A stretch of DNA of 64,000 nt from the NCBI RefSeq assembly GCF_010093065.1, contig NZ_CP048113.1:2852001-2916000 (forward strand), given 5' to 3'. Made by a program: the position numbers and the translations under genes. The stretch comes from Chitinophaga agri. Its GTDB lineage: Bacteria > Bacteroidota > Bacteroidia > Chitinophagales > Chitinophagaceae. The number at the start of each line of letters is the position of its first letter. The first letter of the stretch is position 1. Under the pieces are notes generated by a model. The model saw only the letters and a program-made list of their open reading frames with translations. It had not been told where the DNA came from and ran no database searches. Positions 1 through 8,265 of the stretch are shown one piece after another.

Positions 1-138
1 ATGTTGCTGTACCTGCAGCTGTAAACGTTGTTTCTGTCCCTGTGGCGTAGTGAAGACACCATACCAGTTGCCGCCAATGTCCTGTGCAGTCACGGTTCCG
101 GTTATACTGAGGCAAATGATGATCAGATATTTGAGCAT
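1..138 (-). CDS. N-terminal part of a secreted protein (runs off the window)
   Basis: Reading the minus strand from the ATG at 138 gives 46 open codons up to the window edge. The product begins with a positively charged, hydrophobic signal peptide ending in a TVTAQD-like cleavage site, followed by DIGGNWYGVF. A signal peptide followed by a 'G-x-W-x-G' start resembles the N-terminal region of many secreted Bacteroidota alpha/beta hydrolases, but too little is visible to name the family. The downstream part lies outside the window. Confidence 0.6.
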   Translation of the reverse strand, partial: MLKYLIIICLSITGTVTAQDIGGNWYGVFTTPQGQKQRLQLQVQQH

Positions 139-227
139 GGTTTCAACTTTGTTGTTTATAAAATATCCTATTGGTGCTTTATGTGCGTGTCAGCATTGCT
201 GGCATAAAAGCTGCGGAGCTAAAATGA

Positions 228-257
228 CAGGGGCTAAGCCTTTACGGCCAGCCCCTG
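228..257 (-). terminator. hairpin downstream of the DUF423 gene
   Basis: The arms CAGGGGCT and AGCCCCTG (8 bp) enclose a second GGCC/GGCT pairing. On the minus strand the hairpin is followed by TCATTTTAGC, a weak T-rich tail. It lies about 30 bases after the stop of the DUF423 gene. Confidence 0.45.
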
Positions 258-287
258 GATAGTTAGTATTGATCGTAGAAAAAGTAC

Positions 288-683
288 TTATTTTTTGAGC
301 AGCGCCAGTAACAAACATACCCAGCCTGCTATCAGGAATAAACCACCGATCGGGGTGATCACGCCTACCGATCTTGGTATACCTACTGTAGCGGTCATCT
401 TCATCATGGTGAACAGATAAAGGGAACCGGAGAACAGTATAACCCCAATGATGAAGCAGCGGCCTGCCCACTCCAACAGATTAGATGCCTGCGGCAGGTG
501 TGCGAACAGGATACCCACGGCCAGAAGTGCGAAGGTGTGATAAAACTGATAGGTAACGCCGGTCTGAAAGGTGGTTACTGACTCCGGTGGAACGAGTTCC
601 TTCAGCTTATGTGCGCCGAATGCGCCCAGTGTTACGGCTAATGCGCCTAATATCGTTGCGATGATAAGAAATCCCTTATGCAT
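288..683 (-). CDS. DUF423 family small membrane protein
   Basis: A 131-residue integral membrane protein with four predicted hydrophobic helices. The first (about residues 5-25) carries the family's GALAVTLGAFGAH stretch, and the C-terminal part has the TPIGG loop before the last helix. Length and motifs fit the DUF423 (YgdD/YwdK) family of inner-membrane proteins, whose function is not established. It stands alone, with a 217-base gap upstream in which no clear promoter was seen. The assignment to family is firm; a biological role cannot be inferred from context. Confidence 0.9.
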   Translation of the reverse strand: MHKGFLIIATILGALAVTLGAFGAHKLKELVPPESVTTFQTGVTYQFYHTFALLAVGILFAHLPQASNLLEWAGRCFIIGVILFSGSLYLFTMMKMTATVGIPRSVGVITPIGGLFLIAGWVCLLLALLKK

Positions 684-900
684 TGATAGATGGATGTTTG
701 TTTATGTATATGATTGATGTCCGTCCGCTGGCGGCACCTTTCTATGCCACCCGGTAGCTGCTGCTGTAGTATAATTGCACCTGTTATGACACGGTGGTAT
801 TGTCCGATGTATACCTGTACGCATAGTTACTGATGAACGCTGCGGATGCGTATAACAAAGGCCGGGTGAACTGTCTGACAGCGGCAGTACTTACTTCCAC

Positions 901-1413
901 TCAGGCCTTGATATTATCAAGTCTTTGTGTGAAGGAATCGAGAGAGATCGTCTCTGATTCTGCAATGGTGATCTGGGCCTGTTCATAGAATGGGACACGT
1001 TCTGCAAGTTTCTTTTCTACGAAACCGAGCAGTTCATCGTCATCCAGGTCCTGGATCAGCGGGCGTTTAGACTTTTTACGCTTAAGACGTTCCACGATCA
1101 GGGACAGATTTGGGTTCAGCCAGATAGTGGTGCCGTTGTTGTTCATGATGTCCATATTATCCTGGAAGCAGGGAGCTCCGCCACCACAGGAGATAATGAA
1201 ACTATCATTGCGGGATAATTCTTTCAGCCAGTAGTTTTCCTGCTGGCGGAAGTAGTCTTCTCCTTTAGTCGCAAAGATGTCGCTGATAGACATCGCTTCT
1301 GATTCAACGATCACGTCATCCAGATCATAGAAGGGTAATGACAGATGCTCCGCAAGCTGTTTTCCCCAGTAAGTCTTGCCGGCGCCCATAAAGCCGAGTA
1401 GGAAGATTTTCAA
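901..1413 (-). CDS. aroK: shikimate kinase
   Basis: Phosphorylates shikimate to shikimate 3-phosphate with ATP, the fifth step of the chorismate pathway, in the cytoplasm. The 170 residues show the family's complete motif set: P-loop GxxGxGKT at 7-14, the shikimate-binding DLDD at 30-33, an Arg in GEDYFR at 51-56, GGGAP at 77-81, and the lid region with RPL at 117-119. Length is normal for AroK. The gene starts only 19 bases after the phosphopantetheinyl transferase stop on the same strand, so the two are probably cotranscribed, although there is no obvious metabolic link between them. Confidence 0.95.
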   Translation of the reverse strand: MKIFLLGFMGAGKTYWGKQLAEHLSLPFYDLDDVIVESEAMSISDIFATKGEDYFRQQENYWLKELSRNDSFIISCGGGAPCFQDNMDIMNNNGTTIWLNPNLSLIVERLKRKKSKRPLIQDLDDDELLGFVEKKLAERVPFYEQAQITIAESETISLDSFTQRLDNIKA

Positions 1414-1432
1414 AATACCAGTTTTTAAAACT

Positions 1433-2101
1433 TTAATGTTCAGAAGCTGCGTTCTCTGCGGTGCCGGTCACTGTGAGCTCTTCAGACGCGTTCGTCCAGG
1501 TCAGGCACAGTCCGTCTTCCAACAGATATTGCAAATATAGCCGTGCATTTTTATCTGCTTTGTTAAAATTGCAGGTAAGAAAGCCACGGGGCTGAAAAAT
1601 GAAAGGTGCAAGTTGCATATTTTCCTTAAAATCAACACTCCCGAGCCCGTACCATTTGTACACCGCCTCCTTGGCGCTCCAGCAGATGGTCTTGTGGGGC
1701 AGGGCATTCACCGGATCAATAAAGGCACTTTCCTCCGGCGACAAAAACTTATGTGAAACCGCCTCTATCTTAGGTTTTACCTCCTCAATATCAATACCTA
1801 CCGCTCCTTCGCTACTGACAATAGCCGCGATATTATCTCCGCAGTGGGAGATGGAAAAATGCAGGGTATTACACTCCAGATAGGGCTTCCGGCTTTGCAT
1901 GATCTGTATGCTGGATAGCGGGAACCCGGGAAATAATTCCTGCAGCAGATACCGTCCCGCAAAGTGCTGTAGGCGCTTATGGGGATGGTGTATGGCGGGA
2001 GAAATATTGACCTTCTCACGAAAAAACGCTTCGTCCTCTGCTATTCTCCACACACCCAGCCGGCATGCCGGGTTTATTTGTATGGTACGTATTAATGGCA
2101 T
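1433..2101 (-). CDS. 4'-phosphopantetheinyl transferase superfamily protein
   Basis: Probably transfers the phosphopantetheine arm of CoA to a conserved serine of acyl or peptidyl carrier proteins. The chosen ATG at 2101 gives 222 residues beginning MPLIRT; the open frame extends 22 codons further upstream, but that part is unlike the family. Key features of the Sfp/AcpT superfamily are visible: FSISH at 82-86, the metal-binding GIDIE at 102-106 and WSAKEAVYK at 141-149. The size is that of the two-lobed Sfp type rather than the short AcpS type. It is divergent from dcd; the 90-base gap has a TTTG then TAATTTG pair on the minus strand close to the Bacteroidota promoter pattern. Confidence 0.9.
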   Translation of the reverse strand: MPLIRTIQINPACRLGVWRIAEDEAFFREKVNISPAIHHPHKRLQHFAGRYLLQELFPGFPLSSIQIMQSRKPYLECNTLHFSISHCGDNIAAIVSSEGAVGIDIEEVKPKIEAVSHKFLSPEESAFIDPVNALPHKTICWSAKEAVYKWYGLGSVDFKENMQLAPFIFQPRGFLTCNFNKADKNARLYLQYLLEDGLCLTWTNASEELTVTGTAENAASEH

Positions 2102-2191
2102 ATCTTGCCAAATTAATGCAAAAAGCTGAATGCAAAACGCATTTGGCCTGCATCTGCTAACTAACACAACAAAACTAATTACACCCGATCT

Positions 2192-2728
2192 ATGATCCTG
2201 TCAGACAAAAGGATATTGGAGGAAATTGAAAAAGGCACTATTGTTATTTCGCCATATGACCGGAAATATCTCGGCACCAACTCTTATGACGTGCACCTGG
2301 GTAAATACCTGGCCACTTACAAGGACAGGATACTGGACGCCCGTGCCCATAACGAAATTGAACATTTTGAGATCCCTGAAGAAGGGTATGTGCTGCAGCC
2401 GGGCACACTGTACCTGGGCGTGACACTCGAATATACTGAAACCCATGCACATGTGCCTTTCCTGGAGGGTAAATCCAGCACCGGCCGCCTGGGTATTGAC
2501 ATCCATGCAACTGCCGGTAAAGGTGACGTAGGCTTCTGCAACACCTGGACCCTTGAAATATCCTGTGCACAGCCTGTACGCGTATATGCAGGCATGCCGA
2601 TCGGACAGCTGATCTATTTTGTGGTGGAAGGAGACGTGGAAACGCTCTATAATAAGAAAGGAAATGCGAAATACAACGGCCGTACCATCAGACCTGTGGA
2701 AAGCATGATGTGGAAGAACCAGTTCTAA
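2192..2728 (+). CDS. dcd: dCTP deaminase
   Basis: Deaminates dCTP to dUTP in pyrimidine deoxynucleotide synthesis. The 178-residue protein has the expected trimeric dUTPase-fold motifs: the LGTNSYDVHLG segment near residue 30, the nucleotide-binding KSSTGRLGI around 91-99, and WTLEIS carrying the catalytic glutamate, followed by PVRVYAGMPIGQLIYF. Length is close to that of monofunctional bacterial Dcd (about 190). It is a single-gene unit ended by the strong hairpin at 2761. Confidence 0.95.
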   Translation: MILSDKRILEEIEKGTIVISPYDRKYLGTNSYDVHLGKYLATYKDRILDARAHNEIEHFEIPEEGYVLQPGTLYLGVTLEYTETHAHVPFLEGKSSTGRLGIDIHATAGKGDVGFCNTWTLEISCAQPVRVYAGMPIGQLIYFVVEGDVETLYNKKGNAKYNGRTIRPVESMMWKNQF

Positions 2729-2760
2729 ACGATTGTCAGTATAGTATCAGAAAATAATTA

Positions 2761-2805
2761 GCGAAAGGCCTTCCGGAAATATCCGGGAGGCCTTTCGCTT
2801 TAAGT
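2761..2805 (+). terminator. rho-independent terminator of dcd
   Basis: A long hairpin with GCGAAAGGCCT pairing with AGGCCTTTCGC, and an inner CCGGA/TCCGG pairing. The second arm is followed by TTTAAGTTT. It begins about 30 bases after the dcd stop. Confidence 0.8.
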
Positions 2806-2971
2806 TTATAATTGATTGTGATACAATTACACCAACCTATCTCTCCCGAACGCTCTTCTCTATTGGCATTGTACTCCCAACGCCTGCCGCAAGCGTCCCT
2901 ACTTACCTTCCCACCGCATGCTACATACAAACTGCCAGCCTTTTTATCCCCTTCTGATACTGATACCAGCC

Positions 2972-3050
2972 GGTCACTTCAAGGGCACCAAAAGGGCACT
3001 TCAATATCCCGGGGATATTGAAGTGCCCTTTTGGTGCCCTTGAAGTGACC
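2972..3050. repeat. perfect 79-bp palindrome (39-bp arms, 1-base centre)
   Basis: Bases 2972-3010 are the exact reverse complement of 3012-3050, with a single G at 3011. Each arm holds internal repeats: CACTTCAA occurs twice and GGGCAC twice. It sits in the 442-base gap between dcd and the convergent cytochrome gene, outside the terminators of both (2761-2805 and 3111-3142). No open frame of interest is seen in the rest of the gap (2806-2971). It has no T-tract typical of a terminator beyond TTTTACTACC. Function unknown. Confidence 0.85.
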
Positions 3051-3110
3051 TTTTACTACCTTGTTAGTAAGCTTATCAGGCCCTCAATAACCCGGCATGT
3101 CCGTACACAC

Positions 3111-3142
3111 AAAAGGGGTGTCTGCCAAAGACAGACACCCCC
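3111..3142 (-). terminator. terminator of the cytochrome fusion gene
   Basis: The 10-bp arms GGGGTGTCTG (3115-3124) and CAGACACCCC (3132-3141) are followed on the minus strand by TTTTGTG. It lies 30 bases after the stop at 3171. Confidence 0.8.
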
Positions 3143-3170
3143 TGTTACGAATGAATTACTCAGGTATTAT

Positions 3171-5144
3171 TTACTTCAGTGAGTTGATCCACGCAGCGAT
3201 CTTCAGCCCATCAGCACGTGGTACCTGTGGCATTGGCGGCATTTCTGTCGCATAGTCAGGCCAGTTCTGTGGTTTAGGATTCGCCAGCAGTTTCAGGATC
3301 TGCTCACCAGTGTATTTTCTTTTCGCTACATCTGCGAAAGCAGGACCTACCTGGCGTTTGTTCGCCTGGTGACATGCATTACAGGTGTATTTTGCCAGCA
3401 GCGGCTTTACCTCTTCGTAGGTAGGTGCTTTTGCCGGTGTTGCAGCTGGTTTAGCAGCAGCGGTTGCTTTAGGATCTTTTGCAGCAGTCTTCGCTTTCTC
3501 AGCAGCGGCAGCAGCAGCTACCTTTGCAGAATTGAACGTGCTTGCCTGGCTTACAGGCAGCTTATCTCCTTCCGGCAGGTTGTGCAGGGTGTAGTAACCG
3601 GTCGGGTGGATCAGTGAATAAGAATTATCTTTTTCACGTACACCTTCCAGGGTGATGTTATGCACATAATCCAGACGCAGACTATCCACAATGATCCTTG
3701 CTTTCAGGCCATCCTCAGATACTTTCACACCTTTTACCGGACACTGTTTGATATCTACCATAGGGCTACCGTATACAGAATGGTATTTGTAAGTGAAGCT
3801 TTCTACGGAGTAAGACGCCAGGTCTTCAGCAGATTTCTTATTTACTGGTAATGTGAATTCGATCTCAAAACCATCCGGCATTGCCTTGATCGTCTTCATT
3901 TCGAAAGGCATTTTCTCGTTCCATACCAGGCGCTGTAAACCTTCGTTTGCCTCACCGGCAGAACCCCATCCACGGTTGGTTTCACCCACGAACAGGGTAG
4001 AACCGTCCTTAGACCAGGCCATACGCAGTACGCCTGACTGGAAACCATTACGCAGGTCGAAGGAAACACCCTGGTATTCACCTTTTATTTTCTCCATTAC
4101 CACACGCATGATCTTACTCTGACCCTGATCGCCTACCAGCAACTGGCCTGCGAAAGGACCAAAAGAACCTTCTGGGATCTGTACGATCTCAGAGTTAGAG
4201 ATACCCTGGATACCGTGCGGCAGCACTACTGCTGGCAAACGCAGCTCAGGGATCTTCTTTTTCACATCCATCAGCGTTACATAAGGTGCTGTGGTGCTAT
4301 TCTCAGGTTTAGTGTAGTTACCGTTCGCATCTTTCGGACGACCTTCGTCTACCAGAGAGAAGAACTTTTCCTGTGTCAGTTTCAGCGGAGAGTTAGGCAG
4401 GTTGGTCCAGCGTAAACCAGCAGGGTGGCCTACGAAATCACCTTTCTTTACCTGCCATACACCACCCGAACCAAACCAGTCACCCTGGTTATCAGTGTAG
4501 AACATCTCACCGTTGATCATACCCAGACCGCAGGGAGAGCGGAAACCGGTAGCATATGGTTCCATACGGCCATCAGGGAAGATATGCATCATCCAGCCTC
4601 TGTATGGCACGCGGCTTTCACCACGCCACCATTCCTGGTTACCGAATGCCACGTTGCCAGATACGAAGAACGAGCCATCAGGCGCCAGTTTAGGACCGAA
4701 GCTATATTCATGGTAGTGACCGGACAATGGCCATGCGTATACGGTCTCATATACATCTGCCTTACCGTCCATGTTGGTATCTACCAGTTTGGTAAGCTCA
4801 CCACGCTGCGCGCAATAGAAAGCACCATCTTTCCATACCAGGCCCAGTATCTCGTGCAGACCAGTAGCGAACTTACGGAAGTAAGGCTTACGGCTGGTCG
4901 GATTCTCCACTATATATACCTCACCACGACGGGTAGACACGCCTAAATCGCCATTCGGCAATACCGTCAGACCGCCCACTTCCAGCAGGGTTCCTTCCGG
5001 AGAAGTTACCTTGAGGATCTTGTAAAAATCTTCTTCTTTAGGCGTTTCCTGGGCACGAACCCCGGAAGTAACACCGGTTGCCGCAGCTAACAGCAGCGAA
5101 TACAACGCGGTCTTTTTTATGAATGCCTTATAAATGTTTTTCAT
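3171..5144 (-). CDS. secreted sugar-dehydrogenase-like beta-propeller fused to a C-terminal cytochrome c
   Basis: A 657-residue exported protein. A signal peptide (about residues 1-31, ending GVRAQE) is followed by a long propeller-like region resembling the PQQ-dependent glucose/sorbosone dehydrogenase fold (NGDLGVSTRRGEVY, GVWQVKKGDF). An Ala/Lys/Pro-rich linker around 535-575 leads to a class I cytochrome c: haem motif CNACH at 588-592 and a likely axial Met in EMPPMPQVP. The protein probably oxidises a substrate in the periplasm and passes electrons to the haem; the substrate is unknown. It starts 19 bases after the DUF1080 gene at 5164, so the two form an operon, a pairing that suggests saccharide or aldose-derivative catabolism. 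Confidence 0.85.
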   Translation of the reverse strand: MKNIYKAFIKKTALYSLLLAAATGVTSGVRAQETPKEEDFYKILKVTSPEGTLLEVGGLTVLPNGDLGVSTRRGEVYIVENPTSRKPYFRKFATGLHEILGLVWKDGAFYCAQRGELTKLVDTNMDGKADVYETVYAWPLSGHYHEYSFGPKLAPDGSFFVSGNVAFGNQEWWRGESRVPYRGWMMHIFPDGRMEPYATGFRSPCGLGMINGEMFYTDNQGDWFGSGGVWQVKKGDFVGHPAGLRWTNLPNSPLKLTQEKFFSLVDEGRPKDANGNYTKPENSTTAPYVTLMDVKKKIPELRLPAVVLPHGIQGISNSEIVQIPEGSFGPFAGQLLVGDQGQSKIMRVVMEKIKGEYQGVSFDLRNGFQSGVLRMAWSKDGSTLFVGETNRGWGSAGEANEGLQRLVWNEKMPFEMKTIKAMPDGFEIEFTLPVNKKSAEDLASYSVESFTYKYHSVYGSPMVDIKQCPVKGVKVSEDGLKARIIVDSLRLDYVHNITLEGVREKDNSYSLIHPTGYYTLHNLPEGDKLPVSQASTFNSAKVAAAAAAEKAKTAAKDPKATAAAKPAATPAKAPTYEEVKPLLAKYTCNACHQANKRQVGPAFADVAKRKYTGEQILKLLANPKPQNWPDYATEMPPMPQVPRADGLKIAAWINSLK

Positions 5145-5163
5145 TTGTAATAGTCGAAAGGAA

Positions 5164-6612
5164 TTAGAAAAGGATGGAATAGCTCAGTTTACTGCGTACA
5201 GGAATGATGAGTTCTTTCACGCCGGCGCCATCGCGGATGACAGGCTTTTCGCCACCGGCATCCTGCAGTTGCAGGTAGTAAGATTTTCCATCGATCACAT
5301 ACAGGTCCTTTGAAGGATTTTCTATGGACGCACCTTCCGCCAGTTTAGCATACAGTCCTTCTACAGGTGTAGCCACGGTCAGCTGACGGCTGATGCCACG
5401 ACCTTCAGACAGTACACGCACCACATCAGATACAGCGGAACCATACACTTCATATTTGAAAGTAGGCAGGTCGCTGTCATCCAGTACGTATCCTTTAGGA
5501 CGGAAAGATGAACCGGTGGTATCAGTCATCCAGGCTGTCTGCGGTGTAGCGAGTTTACCCAGCGTGAAGTATGACTTACCCAGGAACTGTACGGCACCAC
5601 GCGGACGGGAGCAACCATTACCTCTTTCATGCCACATTGGGGTAGCATCCAGGAACTCACCACGCCATACCTGCGCGATCATTCCTTTATCCAGATCATA
5701 AGTGTAATGTACTTTTTCAGGAGAACCAACAGAGATACTGTGTACGATGCGATAGTTGTCTTTCACATCCATGAAGCTACGCAGCAAAGTGTTTACCGGC
5801 GCATCAACCAGGATCGGATCTGTTTGTCTGTCTCTGTCATTACCCTGATGGGCAACGCTCAGTTTATTGATGGTGAGATTGCGGAAAGCAACAGCACCAT
5901 GGTCACCCTGTAAACGCAGCGGACCAGTAGCTTTTTCATCACCACCGCCGATAGCACCACGGGTAGGCCCCATCAGTTCCACGTTTTCCTGGATGGTAAC
6001 ACCATTCAGTTCTACAAGCAACATGCGTGCATTCGCGATCTTTTTACCGGCAGCATCAAAACGAGGCGCCTGGAAAGAGATCTTCATATGCTGCCACAAG
6101 CCTGGCGCACGGCTGGCATTTACACGGGGCGCATGACCATCATATCCCTGCTGACCATTAGGACGATTGTCATCCCAACGCTCATAGATACCACCGTTAT
6201 CGCCTGCTTTAGGCACTTTGGTACCCCAGCTGTCCAGCAACTGGAGCTCATATCTGCCCTGCAGATAGATACCGGAATTGGAACCTGGCGCCATCATATA
6301 GTCCAGTTCAATATCAACATCGCCGTATTCTTCGTTGGAGAAAAGGTCTTTGCCAGGATGTTTTTTATCTGGCATGTTGAATAATACCCCTGTACCTGCA
6401 ACAGCATCCAGTACATGTGGGTTGTCCAGTTTTGCGGAGGCGTCGCTGGTAATACTCCAACTCTGGCCGGGCTCGCGGAAAGCGGACAGGTCCTGCAATG
6501 GAAACTTGCCTGTCTGTGCGGCAGCTGGGTTGGCCAAAGCCATTCCAATACCAGAGAAACACAGGATTCCCATCAGAGACCGGCTTGCATGATTCTTCGA
6601 TCTAAGTAACAT
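5164..6612 (-). CDS. secreted DUF1080 (3-keto-disaccharide hydrolase-like) protein with extra C-terminal domain
   Basis: 482 residues with a signal peptide ending near residue 33 (NPAAAQT). Residues of about 35-260 form a concanavalin-like DUF1080 domain, seen in GSNSGIYLQGRYELQLLDSWG and in LRLQGDHGAVAFRNL near its end. Members of this family include 3-keto-glycoside hydrolases and noncatalytic sugar-binding modules, so activity is not certain. The remaining 220 residues form a second domain (VHYTYDLDKG, GRGISR) that resembles regions accompanying haem-binding enzymes of the same kind; I could not name it. It is the first gene of an operon with the propeller-cytochrome gene. The 380 bases upstream contain the eroded gene at 6846. 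Confidence 0.8.
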   Translation of the reverse strand: MLLRSKNHASRSLMGILCFSGIGMALANPAAAQTGKFPLQDLSAFREPGQSWSITSDASAKLDNPHVLDAVAGTGVLFNMPDKKHPGKDLFSNEEYGDVDIELDYMMAPGSNSGIYLQGRYELQLLDSWGTKVPKAGDNGGIYERWDDNRPNGQQGYDGHAPRVNASRAPGLWQHMKISFQAPRFDAAGKKIANARMLLVELNGVTIQENVELMGPTRGAIGGGDEKATGPLRLQGDHGAVAFRNLTINKLSVAHQGNDRDRQTDPILVDAPVNTLLRSFMDVKDNYRIVHSISVGSPEKVHYTYDLDKGMIAQVWRGEFLDATPMWHERGNGCSRPRGAVQFLGKSYFTLGKLATPQTAWMTDTTGSSFRPKGYVLDDSDLPTFKYEVYGSAVSDVVRVLSEGRGISRQLTVATPVEGLYAKLAEGASIENPSKDLYVIDGKSYYLQLQDAGGEKPVIRDGAGVKELIIPVRSKLSYSILF

Positions 6613-6756
6613 AACGTTATTAATAAATTAAGTCAAAAGTGGAATAATAGAAAGTTGAGACCTTTTGACGTGGCGCTAATATATAGATTGTTTATTGGCA
6701 ACACAAGCCAAAAGGCAAGAAAATGGGATGAACGGAAAGATTTAATAGCTGGAATA

Positions 6757-6789
6757 TTTAACAGATTGTTAAGCTAAATCATATCTTCG
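6757..6789 (+). promoter_or_regulatory. candidate promoter of the eroded gene
   Basis: TTTA at 6757-6760 and TATCTTCG at 6782-6789 are separated by 21 bases. This is a variant of the Bacteroidota -33/-7 pattern TTTG / TAnnTTTG. It points into the pseudogene at 6846. Confidence 0.35.
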
Positions 6790-6845
6790 CGCCTTCCAAG
6801 ACGCTTGATACCACTAAATTACAACCAAAATAAAGCACAACCTCC

Positions 6846-6994
6846 ATACGCTCAGTCATTACTGTTGTTTTTTCCTTACTCGTTGCCCATGTTTCCGCAC
6901 AACAGCTCAGCGGGACTGTCTATGACAGAGAGAAAATACACGCTTCCAGGGCATCGTCCGGCGAATGAAAATAATAGTATCGTAGCCTTTTTTA
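6846..6994 (+). pseudogene. eroded N-terminus of a secreted carboxypeptidase-regulatory-like domain protein
   Basis: Starting at an ATA codon (6846), one frame reads a signal peptide and the start of a regulatory-like domain: VVFSLLVAHVSAQQ, then LSGTVYDRE. The continuation expected in such proteins, RKYTLPG and then NENNSIVA, is found in the frame shifted by one base near 6930-6940. The first frame reaches a stop soon after. So the start codon is probably ATG changed to ATA, with one frameshift and loss of everything downstream, where the 3' end of the haem cytochrome gene now lies. The alternative is a real 90-codon gene from 6805, but its first half has no sensible composition. Confidence 0.6.
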
Positions 6995-8203
6995 TCAGTG
7001 CGTCTTCCTTTGCAGGAACCGATCAGTTATGTCCGGATACACTCCCACCTTATGTGTACGCACCAGGTCTGGTGTGATGTCCTTCGCACTGGCGAGCTTC
7101 AAAGTGATCTTCTTAGACGGTTGCAAGGGCATATGACAGTCTACACAATTATCACTTAATAACACACCGTCAGGTGGCTTGAACGTACAACTATCATGTG
7201 CGATGCCATTTGCACTATGACAACTCATACAACGGCGGGAGAAAGTCGCCATATCATTTCTTTCACTGACATGCACATTATGACAAGAGGAACAATCCAG
7301 TTGTGCCGCCATTTTAAAACATTTACTGGCGGTAAGCAATCCATACTGATTGCCATGCACATCTAATCCACCAGCAGTATCCACATCATAATTAGGCACA
7401 GCATAGTCGTCCAGCTTTTGTCCAACGACAAACGAGAATGCAGGTTGCAGCTGCTTTCTCAGTCCGGAATGACACAAGGCGCAGGCATCAAGGCGCTGCT
7501 GTCTTGACAGGTTCCTGGTATTGATGATACTATGCGCGGTCTTATCATCCGGATGCTGCGTATGATAAGCTACATGGGCTGCGCCCGGGCCATGACATCG
7601 CTCACAGTCTATCCCATAGATAATAGATCTCTTATTGTAAGTGGTACTCCCATCTTTTCTTTCGCGGGCCTCCGCATAAGACGCATGGCATTCCAGACAG
7701 GTAGCAGGGATCTGTCTGTCAAAACGTATATAGTTTAGCGGATACCCAGGGCTGTTACACCAGTCGTCGGCGGGTGCGTAATAAGAAACGGGCAGTTGAT
7801 ATAAGCTATTCTTATTCCAGTAGAGATAAGTTTGTCCTTTTCTGCCGGAACCTATTACGATGCCAAACGCCTGTTGTTCAGTAGGAATGCCGTTCATGTA
7901 GGCCGTCTGCAAAAAATCGGCTTTCTTTTTCTCCAGTAGCACCACCATCCATTGATTATATACAAACTCATTTTTCCCATCAGCAAAACTTCCTTTGATA
8001 TGGGCATCATCGGGCAAAGCGGAAGTAAAATGGTGAGCTGTGTGGCGGGTAGTATTAAAAATATCGCTATGACAGGACTTACAGGCTGCCGCCCCGGCAA
8101 AAGCAGCCGGCTCCTGATTCATAACAGGTGCATGCCAGGCTGCGCAGATAATACTGCCAGCCACTATGAATGAGAGGAGCAACAGGAGTACCAGACTTTT
8201 CAT
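6995..8203 (-). CDS. seven-haem secreted cytochrome c
   Basis: A periplasmic or surface electron-transfer protein. From the chosen ATG at 8203 (402 residues) there is an immediate hydrophobic signal segment, MKSLVLLLL; an 8-codon longer start at 8227 is less likely. Seven CxxCH haem motifs can be counted: CKSCH, CLECH, CERCH, CALCH, CSSCH, CMSCH and CVDCH, spread across the protein with many extra His residues that could be axial ligands. This arrangement resembles multihaem cytochromes of the c554/nitrite-reductase partner type, but no catalytic signature was seen. It is a single-gene unit between a terminator and the eroded gene. Confidence 0.85.
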   Translation of the reverse strand: MKSLVLLLLLSFIVAGSIICAAWHAPVMNQEPAAFAGAAACKSCHSDIFNTTRHTAHHFTSALPDDAHIKGSFADGKNEFVYNQWMVVLLEKKKADFLQTAYMNGIPTEQQAFGIVIGSGRKGQTYLYWNKNSLYQLPVSYYAPADDWCNSPGYPLNYIRFDRQIPATCLECHASYAEARERKDGSTTYNKRSIIYGIDCERCHGPGAAHVAYHTQHPDDKTAHSIINTRNLSRQQRLDACALCHSGLRKQLQPAFSFVVGQKLDDYAVPNYDVDTAGGLDVHGNQYGLLTASKCFKMAAQLDCSSCHNVHVSERNDMATFSRRCMSCHSANGIAHDSCTFKPPDGVLLSDNCVDCHMPLQPSKKITLKLASAKDITPDLVRTHKVGVYPDITDRFLQRKTH

Positions 8204-8222
8204 TGTTACGTATATCTTAGAT

Positions 8223-8256
8223 AACAAAAAAAAGACCGGTAAAGTTATACCGGCCT
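8223..8256 (-). terminator. terminator of the RNA-repair operon
   Basis: On the minus strand an AGGCCGGT/ACCGGTCT hairpin (one mismatch) is followed by a run of eight T. It lies directly after the stop of the HD/kinase gene and separates it from the cytochrome gene. Confidence 0.8.
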
Positions 8257-8265
8257 TCTTTATTT

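Noticed and set aside
190..471. 93-codon minus-strand frame overlapping DUF423
   Set aside because: It runs over the end of the DUF423 gene in another frame and across its hairpin; no domain.
4425..4946. 173-codon plus-strand open frame
   Set aside because: It lies antisense to the propeller-cytochrome gene, whose product has a signal peptide, a propeller pattern and a haem site. The antisense product has no domain.
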